Assembly: GCA_023853785.1 (NCBI GenBank)
Contig: JAJIRX010000961.1
Span: 96,826 to 160,825, forward strand
Direction of reading: 5' to 3'
DNA: 64,000 nucleotides
Source of the DNA: Psilocybe azurescens
Lineage: Eukaryota > Basidiomycota > Agaricomycetes > Agaricales > Agrocybaceae
Shown: in pieces, positions 47,210-57,400 of the stretch
Layout of the letters: each line of letters begins with the position of its first letter
Position numbering within the stretch: the first letter of the stretch is position 1
Made by a program: the position numbers and the translations under genes
The notes under the pieces: generated by a model
What the model was told of the DNA's origin: nothing
Database searches by the model: none
The model's input: only the letters and a program-made list of their open reading frames with translations

Positions 47210-47610
47210 TTTGCTTTTTGCGTTTTTATTTGGGGTGATGTAAATATACTCTTGTAATATAAGTTTCTGTCACTTTTTTCTAACTTGTTGTCTTGTTTGG
47301 TGTAAGGGAATATGTGAGGAATGTGGATACGGCGTTCGTTCAAGTTTCAATATGGCTGGGTAATGCAATGAAATAGCAATGTTACATATTACTACACTTC
47401 AACGCTAAGCCACATGTTGAGAATGTGAGGCCTCTATTTCTTCCAAGCCACTCGGTATTACTTTCTTTCGTTCTCGATATTCATTATAGAACCCGCGATT
47501 GTCGTATTCTGCGAGGCTGTACAATCTTATCTTACAGACTTGGAAAATTCAGTATCAACCTTTGACTGAAATCCGTCTTTGTGCTGGCAATATGGCGGGC
47601 GTGCTCTAGG
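47210..47610. repeat. Spacer after copy D, matching the spacer after copy B
   Basis: Same ordered blocks as 21170-21600, including GTGTAAGGGAATATG and AGACTTGGAAAATTCAGT. Defines the 3' limit of the duplicated unit. Confidence 0.7.
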
Positions 47611-48120
47611 GGCCCCAGGAGGTCAGAAACTCCGCCATCCAAAAGGCTAATTTTCTGACTCCATAAGGAGATAATTCCGCCACTAAGAGACGGAAAGAAA
47701 GGGCGGAATGAGGTCGGAAATACATCCACGAAATTGAACGTTTCCTACCGTTCCTTTTGGGACTGACCCTGTCGTAAGGAGTGAAAATTCCGAGCTTTAG
47801 AGATAGAAAAAAGCTAAAAAAAAGGTCTTATTATATGTCATAGAAAGTCAAAAATCATTACTCAATAAATCAAGATGATCTGAAAATGAGCGGTTAAAAG
47901 GTTCTTTTTAAGACCTAAAATGTTGGGAAAATAGTACTCAGCAAATGAGGAAGGTCTGAAAATGAGCATTTCTTACACCGTTTGGAAGGCCAAAAATCAC
48001 AACTTTATTGAAGGAAAGATATCCAGATTTTACCATTTTTATCACACTTAAAATGCAGAAAATCACAATCTAACATGTATGGAAATCACATTTATTAATA
48101 ATATCATAACTACGAGATCT
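47611..48120. other. AT-rich stretch with TCCGCC/GGCGGA words, no gene
   Basis: 47620-47760 contains several CTCCGCC, TTCCGCC and GGCGGAAT words in both orientations, reminiscent of Z-element subterminal arrays but without recognisable Z ends. The rest is AT-rich and featureless. Confidence 0.4.
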
Positions 48121-48125
48121 GATCT

Positions 48126-49208
48126 TCACAGATCGTCGAGATACATATCAGAGTCGAATGGTACTTCACCCTGGGAGTCCGAAATCTCGTCAGAACTGGC
48201 ATTGGGGATTGTAGCATTTGTTCCATCATTGGCAATACGTCGGTGGTAGGCTCGGATATGTTTGTGGTGACGTTTGATGTACTCTTCGATAGGCCAATTA
48301 TGTGCAAAACTTTTCAGGTATGGTTGTCTATCCCTGGCCTCGAGTACGACTTAATAACAGTAACATAAAAAGATGAAAAAATAAGGCTTACCAAATGGAA
48401 GATCTTTGCTAACTTGTTCTTGTCCTGGTGTGCCCAACGTACCATATAATCAAGGCCTGCTCGATTGAGCACATCTTTTATGGTACGCTGTAGTGTATGA
48501 ATGAGTAACCTTGTATTAAGAAATTATTACGGTACTTACACGGATGGACAAAAACCTAATTCGATCATTAGCTAATCCCATGTCTTCCTGCAATTTAATA
48601 CGTCTTCCTTCGGGACGGGGGATCAGCGCTGGCTGTGTCATGGGCTGGTTTGGGCGGGATGTATCGTACTGAATCCTAAGACTTTGTACTTCAGCTATAT
48701 GAATCGTAAATCAGTCAAAAGAAACTAGGCTGACATGATACAACAATTACATACCCAATAAACGATCCCTCTCCTCTCGAATCCGCTGCAGTTCACCAAG
48801 CTGATCATTTGCATTTGTGTTGGAGGAGTCACCATTTGGCTCGGAACTGTTGCAAGAAGTCAATTGAGCATTGATTTCTTGTAGAGCAGGACCAGATGAA
48901 CCACTAGTGTCCCTGTTGTGGACACCTAACGGCTCATTGGTAGACATAGCCAATGTGCCACTTGGGTCCTGACAATGGCCTTGACCTTGAACACGATTAA
49001 GCAGTCAGAATTGAACAAGTAGGACAATCACCATACTCACCAGTCCCAGAGCCTGTAGGTATGTTAACCCTCTACGACCACGGGGTGCCAAAGGTTGAAT
49101 GGGGTGAAGTGCTTGTGCAGCATTGGCTTCAGCATTTTGATTTTGATTGGTGGCGGAGCGGCCATCATTGGGACGTGCAGAAGATAGACGTGCAGATGTG
49201 CGAGGCAT
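48126..49208 (-). CDS. Intact five-exon gene, 281 residues, function unknown
   Basis: Exons on the minus strand: 49208-49041, 48968-48755, 48694-48540, 48487-48392 and 48338-48126, all with GT...AG introns; phases match throughout and the stop is TGA at 48128-48126. The N-terminus MPRTSARLSSARPNDGR is Arg/Ser/Gln-rich, the middle has a likely coiled coil (DQLGELQRIREERDRLLG), and the second half has RTIKDVLNRAGLDYMVRWA and a C-terminus YLKSFAHNWPIEEYIKRHHK with an acidic end (FDSDMYLDDL). No known domain recognised. Similar proteins are, to my knowledge, scattered in Agaricomycete genomes, often near mobile DNA. One of few apparently undamaged genes here. Confidence 0.7.
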
Positions 49209-49765
49209 GATATATAATGACAGAGAGCAGACTTAGACAATGAGGCAAAAAATTTTGAATCCAGGTCGCAGGCACAGATTTAAGTTAAATAAATACAGAA
49301 GATACTATACATTTTCCAGAACATTCGCTCAAAGCAGAAATATCCCCATCTGCAATAAATACATAAGTTTACACAAACTAAGCACCGTGTTTGCCGTTAA
49401 TCCATATGGCAGCAAATTGGGTGTGGTAACATTCTGTGATACAATTAGCTTTGGCTCAAATTCACTACAATTCAACGTACCTCCAGCTTAAGATCACACG
49501 CACACACTCAGTTGTTGTTTTCGATGATGGCTTTCACAACATTGTTGGCAAGGTAGAGCGGCGTGCGGCATCACCGTCTGGGTTTCAGACTCGGACGTTC
49601 GAGGAAGGGAAGTAATCTGCGAATCATGGCCTGCACGCCTGCATGGTGGTGACCATGACCGCCTCGAGGGCCCAAACACCCGCTCCATCACTGCGAAGCG
49701 GGATGACATACCCTGTCGTGGAGCAGTTCGTGTTGGTCACGATGAAGCCCGACTTGAGTGGCGGC
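49209..49765. other. No recognised gene
   Basis: Upstream region of the preceding gene, then a GC-richer stretch that leads into the tandem repeat. Short open frames only. Confidence 0.4.
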
Positions 49766-50162
49766 GAGAACAGTGCCTGCTGCTGCGGGATGATGGCGAG
49801 GTGGCTGTGTTCACGAGCGAGATGATGAGCAGGACATACAGGTCCCAGCGGAAGTTCTTCGTGTTGGAGAAGACGGCAGAACAGCACCTGCTGCTGCGGG
49901 ATGATGACGAGGTGGCCCGTGTTCACGAGCGAGACGATGAGCGGGATGTCGCGGGTCCCAGCGGAAGTTCTTTGCATTGGAGAAGACGGCGAGAACAGCG
50001 CCTGCTGCTGCAGGATGATGGCGAGTTCACAAGCGAGACAATGAGCGGGACATACAGGTCCCAGCGGAAGTTCTGCGCATTGTGGAAGACAAGCGTGAAC
50101 AGCGCCTGCTGCTGCAGGATGACAGCGAGTTCACAAGCGAGACAATGAGCGGGACGTACAGG
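49766..50162. repeat. Tandem repeat of about 104-115 bp, nearly four units
   Basis: Each unit carries CCTGCTGCTGCRGGATGAT, GCGAGWYRATGAGCRGGA and CCCAGCGGAAGTTCT in order. The CCTGCTGCTG word recurs near 49775, 49886, 50001 and 50105. Z element 2 begins inside the last unit, after GACGTACAGG. Both strands have open segments; no function assigned. Confidence 0.75.
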
Positions 50163-50549
50163 GAGGTCTTTACCCTCACCCATATATTCGGGTGGAGTCC
50201 ACCAACTCCATGCCGGAGTTGGTGGAGTCCACATGGAGTTTGGTGACTCTTTTTTTGGCAGGTGTACCAGCCATTTAGAGGTGGAGGCTCCACCTGGAGT
50301 CCAGCTGGAATCCACTCATCCTCCATGTGAGCCAATGTGGAGGATGTGGAACTCCATGTGGACTCCATGTGGAACTTCATCTGAGTCTCACATCCTCCAT
50401 ATGGATTCCCTATGGATTTGACTCCAAGAAGCATGTATATCAGCATTAATACACTATTTCAGGGTCAATTTCTAATGGACTCCAGGTGGAGGATGATCCC
50501 CAGATTTTATTTATATTTTATTTATATTTTATTATAATGTAAAAAAAAA

Positions 50550-50622
50550 GCACCAACAGGAATTGAACTCGGGCATCCAAGAAGGCCGCACACTGACGTT
50601 AAACCAACTAAGCTATAGAGCC
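50550..50622 (-). ncRNA. tRNA-like Pol III unit in Z element 2
   Basis: 73 nt on the minus strand with an A-box-like TAGCTTAGTTGG near the start and a B-box-like GAGTTCAATTCC, followed at once by nine T (complement of 50541-50549), a Pol III terminator. Acceptor pairing is poor, so it is tRNA-derived rather than a functional tRNA. The same unit is in Z element 3 at 54193-54268. Confidence 0.6.
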
Positions 50623-51044
50623 TTTGTAATTTATCAAATTTTGATGGACTACATACCAATACGGCTATTTACTCGGCATTTCTCGGCAAGTGACAAATAA
50701 CATCACATATGTGACTTATTGATGCCACATCGGTCTGTTTATTATTTCCACCACCCCACCTCTTCCTCCAACCACCACCACCCCGCTGCCACCGTCGTGC
50801 GTCCCCCCCACCTTGCCGTCGTCAGTCGGAGCCAGGCCCATGCCAACCCGACCCGACACGCATTGCATCACAACGAACCAAGACCAACGAAGAACAAATG
50901 GACACCCGCTAGAACGAAGGGAGGTGAGTACAGAACAAGACGGAACGAGGCGGGTGGAGAATGAGGAAACGAGGCAAGGCGAATGCAGAACGAGGGGGGA
51001 ACGAGGCGATGCGATGCAAACAAGGAACGAGGTCGCGACCCCAG

Positions 51045-51105
51045 GTAAGTTGCGAATTCCGCATGCCGCCGCCATTAACCGCTCCCCCCCCTCTTTTTCG
51101 TGTAG
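51045..51105 (+). other. Intron-like block in Z element 2
   Basis: GTAAGTTGCGAATTCCGCAT ... CGTGTAG, 61 nt, homologous to 30063-30117. Confidence 0.5.
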
Positions 51106-53501
51106 GCCGATGACAACAACAACGACGGGTACGTACGGTATGTACAACGATGGGTACGACAGCACGCAGGACGTGTACGGACGATGACACCAACACGTAC
51201 GCAGACCATGATGACGATGCGTACAACGGCCGCAACAACAACAACAACGGCCACGACAACCACAATCACGACGTGTACAACGGCCACAACAACGACGACA
51301 ATGACGCATACGACGGCCACAACAACGACGCGTACGATGGCCACGACAACGACAACAACGTGTATGACAACAACGACGTGTACGACGACGGCGTGTCGAC
51401 AGCCACAACAACAACAACAACGACACGTCGACAGCCACGACGGCGACAGCGACGTGTACAACGATGACAATGACATGTACGACAGCCACAACGACGATGA
51501 CAACGCTGTATGACAGATGCAGCGGACACGACAGCACAACATATGGACACGCCAGACGCGTACAACGGCCACCACGACGTGTACGAAGGCCACCACAGCA
51601 TGTACGACGGCCACCACAACGACAACAATGCGTACGGCAGGGCTACGAGCGACACGGCCATCCTCTCGCCCCCTTTTTTCTTCTTTTTTCTTTTTTTTAT
51701 CTCGTTTTCTCTTTTTTTTTCATGTTCATGTGCTTCTATATTTATTTGAACCAACTATGTACCCTCTCGCCTCCTTTTTTTGTCTGTTTTGTATGTTTTT
51801 CTTTTATTTCTTTTGTTTTATATATTTTTATATATTTCTTTTTATGTTTCAGTGGTGATGAACTTCGCTAGTAGATAATATTGTAGATAATAATGTAGTA
51901 TATAGTTTTTAATATATTATATATACATTCTTACATGAATTTACTCTAAGAAAATACATTCCAATTAAAATCTGGCTATAGCTGGACTTGGTGAAATTCA
52001 ATAAGTCTGCTCTCTGATGGCCTAAGCTGGAATATTGTTACCCAGGTATGGAGTCCAGGTGGATTCTAATTGAACTCCACCTGGACTCCACCTGGACTCC
52101 ACCTGGCCTCCACCTGGCCTCCACCTGGCCTCCAGTTGGATTCAAGTGGAATTGCTTGAAGTCCATCTGGAGTCCATCTGGAGTCCACCTGAACTCCACC
52201 TATCAAAGATAACTTTCTGAACACTTGGATATGTTCCAGATGGAGTCCATGTGGAGTCCACCACTTCTGTATGGAGTTGGTGGACTCCACATGGAGTATA
52301 TGGGTGGAGGTAAAGTACACGAAAATCTAGAGGTAAGCATATAGATTCTGGGAATTTGTTTTGTATATAACAAGATCTTTGTTGTATATCGATGTTCAAG
52401 TTAACATTATAGTGTCCTCTCCAGACCTCAGCATGGAAATTGGATCTGATAGCTTGGGAGTTGACGAGGCTACCCAACGGATTTCCGACGATGACATCAT
52501 TGAGATTGGTTCGGAGACCGACGCTGATGAAGATCGACTTCAACAGGACAATTATAACAACATCGAAATAGGTTCAGACACTGATAGTGTACGTGATACA
52601 CTCAACAACATTGAAGTCGTATCCGACAGCGAGATTATGCAAGAGGACAGGCCATTGGACATTGATGCTATTATCGAGATTGGGTCTGATTCGGAAGATG
52701 GAGATATTGAAATAGGGTCCGATCGCGATGAAGAGTTAGAAGTTGGGACTGACAGTGAGAGAGTGCGAGGTGGAAGTGCGGCGGCCGGTATGAGTGATGA
52801 GGAATTTGAAGTTGGGACCGACAGCGAGAGCGTGCGAGGTGGTGGTGCAGCTGTCGACATGGATGATGAAGAATTGGAGGTTGGAACTGACAGAGAGAGC
52901 GTGCAAGGTGGAGGTGCGGCTGCCGGTATCGGTGATGAAGAATTGGAGGTTGGGACCAACAGCGAGAGCATGCGGGGTGGAGGTGCAGCTGTCGGGATGG
53001 GTGATGAAGAGTTAGAAGTTGGGACCGACAGCGAGAGCGTGCGAGGTGGAGGTGCGGCTGCCAGCTTAGGTGATGAAGAACTCAAAGTTGGAACCGACAG
53101 CGAGAGTGTGTGAGGTGGTGGTGCAGCTGTCGGCATGGGTGATGAAGAATTGGAGGTTGGGACCGACAGTGAGAGCGTGCGAGGTGCAGCTGATGGCTTA
53201 GGCAATGAAGAGTTTGAGATTGGGACTGATACTGAGAGCGTGCAAGGAGGTGTGGCTGCCGGCTTTCATAACGAAGAATTCGAAGTTGGGACCGACAGTG
53301 AGAGTGTGCAAGGCGGATGCGGCTGCCGAAAGATCTATTTCCAATGAGCCAGGAGATATCGAAATTGGATCTGACGTTGAAGACAGGCATTTTGACATTG
53401 GGACAGACGAGCATGTAGGAGGAGGTAAGATCACCAATGACCTCATCAAGTAGGATCTAATGACAAGGCGGTGGCCGCTGTGACTGTCTTTCACAGGGCT
53501 G

Positions 53502-53852
53502 CTGACCCTAAATACATTGATCTGTGGGCCAGACAGCAGCGACGATGGGGACTGGCAACCTTCCAACAGGTCTTCCAGCTCATTCGACGAGGATATCAAC
53601 ATTTGTTTAGATCCCAGCATTGAGATCCAAATGAATGAGCCGCTGACCCTGAATACATTGATCTGCGGGCCAGACAGCAGCGACAATGGAGACTGGCAAC
53701 CTTCAAACAGGTCTTCCAGCTCACTCGACAAGGATATCAACATTTGTTTAGATCCCAACATTGAGATCCAAATGGATGGGCCGCTGACACTGAATACCTT
53801 GATCTGTGGGCCAGACAGCATCGAAGATAGGGACTGGCAACCTTCAAAGAGG
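53502..53852 (+). repeat. 141-bp tandem repeat (47 residues) within the acidic gene
   Basis: Units start at 53502, 53643 and 53784, exactly 141 bp apart, each with LTLNTLICGPDS then GDWQPSNRSSSS and DINICLDPSIEIQM. The third is cut by Z element 3 and completed after it (56335 on). Confidence 0.9.
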
Positions 53853-56326
53853 TCTTTACACGGCCCCCCATTTTTTGGTCGGACTCCGGTCGGACTCCGT
53901 CGGACTTTCTATATTCAGAATGACAATTTTTCTGGTCTAGGACTGCTGAAAATTTCCGGTGAGATTCCGGTGAGATTCCGGTGAAAGTCTGACCGGACTA
54001 CAAGTCCAACGGACTGTCCGGGCGGACTGTCCACTGGAAATGACCGGACAGGACCAACAGAAGTCCAATGGAAGTCCATCGGAATCCCACCGGACATGAC
54101 CATTGGAATTCCAGCGGACAAGTCCAACGGAATTCCAATGGAAGTCCAACGGATGTCCTTTTATTATAATTTATACTAGTATAGAAAAAAAAGACACAAA
54201 CGAGAATTGAACTCGGGCATCGGAGAATGCCGAACGCAAGCGGGATAAACCAACTGAGCCACAAAGGCTTATGGAAAATAATAAAATTAGTTAAATACAT
54301 AGTGATGCGGCCGAAATTCTCGGCACTGCTCGGCACGTGACAAACAACAACGCGCTGCGACATGTTGATGCCACGTCGGTCCATTGTTTATTCCAACCCC
54401 AACCCTTTTTCCTTCCACCACCACCACCGCCCTCGTCGGTCGGAGCCAGGCGAGAGCCAACCCGACGCGACAGAGGACGAGAACGACCGCGACGGCCACA
54501 CCGACGAGGACAAGGACGAGGACGCGGACGAGGACCACGACGAGGACCGCGAGGGTGAGGGCGAGGGCGAGGACCACGGCTAGGACCACGACCACGACGG
54601 TGAGGACCAAGACACCGGGCGTGGACCAGGACGTAGGGCGAGGGACGGCGGCGAGAGCAAGGACGGCGGCGAGGGCGAGGACGACAGCGAGGGCGAGTAC
54701 GGGCGGCGGGACGTAGGACGTGGACGGCGAGGGCGAGGACGGCGAGGACGGCGAGGGCGAGTACGTCGACGGCGAGTACGGCGAGGACGGCGAGGCAAGG
54801 GCACGGTGGCGGGATGAGGACGACGGCGAGGGCAAGTACGGCGGCAGGGACGAGGACATGGACGGCGAGGACGGCGAGGGCGAGTACGGCGGCGGGACGA
54901 GGACGACGGCGAGGGCGAGTACGGCGGCGAGAACGAGTACGGCGGCAGGGACGAGGACGACGGCGAGGGCGAGGGCGAGTACGGCAGCGAGGACGAGGAC
55001 GGCGGCGAGTACGGCGAGGGCAAATACGGCGAGTACGGCGAGGGCAACACGGGCGAGTACGGCGAGGGCGAGGACAGCGAGGGCGAGTACGTCGAGGGCG
55101 AGTACGGCGGCGGGGATGAGGATGACGGCGAGGGCGAGTACGGCAGCGAGAACGAGTACGGGCGGCAGGGACGTAGGATGACGGCGAGGGCGAGGGCGAG
55201 TACGGCAGCGAGAACGAGTACGGCGGCAGGGACGAGACGACGGCGAGGGCGAGGGCGAGTACGGCAGCGAGGACGAGGACGGCGGTGAGGACGTGGACGA
55301 GGACGGCGAGGGCGAGGACGAGGACAACCCGCAACGACAGCACCGACGGATACCACCACGGCGATGACGACACAGACAACAGGGAGACGACCACGACACA
55401 CGACGACGGCAGCGACGTGTACCACGACACGTATCGGACGACACCGACACGTACCACGGCGGGTACGGTCGACGACAACACCCGACAGTGACACTGACGC
55501 ATACAACGACAGGTACGGCCGACCATGACGTCGATAACACGGACGACGACACCACCAATGTACCCTCTGCCCCCTTTTTCCGTTCTTTCTTTCTGTTTTT
55601 CTTTTTTTGTTTCTTTTTTATTATGTTTTTATTTTATTTTTACCTGTATATAATCATGTAGTATATAGTTTTTAATATATTATATTACATTGTCACATAA
55701 ATTTAAGCTAAGATTAAAGTATTCCAGTTGGAATCCAATTGGATTCCATTCCATGTGAATTTAAAGTTGGACTTAGTGAAATTCACAAAGTCAGATAATA
55801 ATGTAGTATATAGTTTTCAATATATTATATTACATTGTTACATGAATTAAAGATAAGATTGAAGTATTATCCTAGTGACCTAGCTTCCTTAATATGGCTC
55901 CCAAAGCTTCCAAGAACACTGCTACTGTCCCTAACTCCCCTCCCAAGTCTGCAATTAAACCAGTGACAGTCCACTGGACATCCACTGGACATCCACTGGA
56001 CATCCACTGGACATCCACTGGACTCCACTGGACAGAGCACTCTTGGATCTGGTCTAATTAAGTGCTGAGAGTCCGGTGGAAGTCCACTGGAAGTCCAACG
56101 GAAGTCCAACGGACTGGACAGTCCGGCCAGTCCACCTGTTTTCTGTCTTGAAGTGACTTGACTGGACTTTGACTGGAATTTGGCCGGACTCTGACTGGAC
56201 TGGTACCGAATTTTGTCAAGTCCAACGGAATCCATTGGACGTCCAATGGACTGTCCATTGGAATTGGCTGGGTCCGGTGAAAGTCCGTTGGAGTCCAACG
56301 GAAAATGGGGGCACTGTAAAGTACAC
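53849..56326. mobile_element. Z element 3 (2.5 kb), 8-bp target duplication, inside a coding repeat
   Basis: Exact duplication CCTTCAAA (53841-53848 and 56327-56334). Ends GAGGTCTTTACACGGCCCCC and, reverse-complemented, GTGTACTTTACAGTGCCCCC. Left array 53880-54150 with GTCCAACGGA and GTCGGACTCC; right array 55970-56300 with ACATCCACTGG every 11 bp and AAGTCCAACGG. Core: tRNA-like unit, GGTCGGAGCCAGGCG (54438), a long purine-rich GAGTACGGCGGCGAGGACG minisatellite (about 54480-55300), and AT-rich blocks near 55650-55715 and 55795-55860. Removing the element and one duplication restores the host reading frame. Confidence 0.88.
54193..54268 (-). ncRNA. tRNA-like Pol III unit in Z element 3
   Basis: 76 nt on the minus strand. 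A-box-like TGGCTCAGTTGG, B-box-like GAGTTCAATTC inside a CGAG/CTCG T-stem with a seven-base TTCAATT loop, then eight T (complement of 54185-54192). Clearly homologous to 50550-50622. Anticodon not assignable with confidence. Confidence 0.6.
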
Positions 56327-57400
56327 CCTTCAAACAGCTCTTCTAGTGAATCCGACGAGGATATCGACATTTGTTTAGGTACCGATGAGCTGGATGGCTT
56401 AGTGGAAATTGGGTCAGATGCCAGCATCGAGATAGAGTCGGATAATATGCTTGAAAATGGTAATTCTTTATTGAATAGGCATTGAAAATATGTCAATAAT
56501 GCAAATTTTTCAGCCAGTGAACCCCTGCCCCGTCCTGGCCCGGCCTCCGACACACTCAACGACATTGTCGAAATTGGATCGGACATCAGCTCAGAGATGC
56601 AGTTAGATACAAACAAAAACGGTAATACTCTTGAAGAATCTCTCCCAGTATATTCTTAATATTATCCTCCCAGCCAGTAAACATTCGTCTCATGTTGGGC
56701 CCTCCGCAGCCTCCGACGCTTATACAATAGCCGCCGGAACTCACACAGATATCCTTGAGATTGGATCGGACGCCAGCATAGAGATTGGGTCGGATACGAG
56801 TGAATCAGGTGGTCACGTCCTGGCCTCTGGCGCTCATGCAGACATCGTAGAAATAGAGTTGGACATCAGTCTAGAAGTTGGGACGGACACCGAAATAGGT
56901 ATTTATCCTTGTACTGGTCTTGTGCGCAGAAAATAATACTGCCTATCCAGCTAGTAAAAACCGCCCTGCGTTAGGAAGGCCGCCGCTACTCTGACATCGC
57001 ACCTTTCAAATGTCTCCACGTCAAAATTTCTGTTGGAGCCATTAACAGGAGATCATAGTGATGACGATGTCGAGTATGTTGAAAGCATCCATGTTGATCG
57101 ATGCCCGGGATACAAGCAACGAAAGGATACAAGGCCTCCGCCACCCCATCACAAAAACAAGCGCTCCCAGCCGCCGCCCTCGTCGTGGCAAGGCAACTGA
57201 AAGGTACGTTTCAGGTCAAAACATGTATGAAGGTGAAGTGGAGTTGTTTACATGGAATATTAATTATAGTACTAGTGGAGATAACGAGACAGACCCCGTT
57301 CCTCCTGCAAGGACGTCCCGCGGTGGTGTGTACCTTAATGTTAGTATGACAAGATAAATCACATGGTTTTGATTAGAGCTTGAACGGCCACCGCTTGAAC

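Larger units (their letters stand above)
50163..52320. mobile_element. Z element 2 (2.2 kb), no target duplication
   Basis: Left end GAGGTCTTTACCCTCACCC; right end, reverse-complemented, GTGTACTTTACCTCCACCC. The left array (50190-50500) has TGGAGTCCA, the right array (52045-52310) has ACTCCACCTGG every 11 bp. The core has a tRNA-like unit, CGGAGCCAGGC, an intron-like block (51045-51105), an ACGACGGCCAC-type minisatellite, and the conserved AT-rich block near 51880-51950. The flanking 8-mers (CGTACAGG, GAAAATCT) differ, so the flanks were rearranged. Confidence 0.75.
52433..57360 (+). pseudogene. Gene of acidic EIGSD repeats, interrupted by Z element 3
   Basis: ATG at 52433 starts MEIGSDSLGVDEATQRISDD. 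Units of the type (I/V)E(I/V)GSDxxS and (E/F)EVGTDSESVRGGGAA repeat many times to 53424, with a TGA at 53111-53113 where neighbouring units have CGA (Arg) and a 1-nt shift near 53310. Intron 53425-53496. Then come three 47-residue units (see repeat). After Z element 3 the same frame resumes: SSSSESDEDIDICLGTDELD, then exons ending near 56453 (donor GTAATTC), 56618 (GTAATAC) and 56894, each with more EIGSD units. The last recognisable exon is DDDVEYVESIHVDRCPGYKQ (about 57057-57115). The protein would be strongly acidic and probably disordered; no enzymatic domain. Function unknown. Confidence 0.6.

Noticed and set aside
49766..50162. CRISPR-like array
   Set aside because: Units are contiguous and about 110 bp with no unique spacers, and the genome is eukaryotic.
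50550..50622. A functional tRNA gene
   Set aside because: Acceptor and D-stem pairing is poor and no anticodon loop with the canonical U33 can be set. Only the promoter boxes and T-arm are convincing.
54287..55558. Very long open frames on the minus strand in the GC-rich core of Z element 3 (over 400 residues, Pro/Arg/Val/Leu-rich)
   Set aside because: Three overlapping frames are all open because a G/A/C-only minisatellite cannot form stop codons on that strand. No domain, and no conservation in other Z copies.
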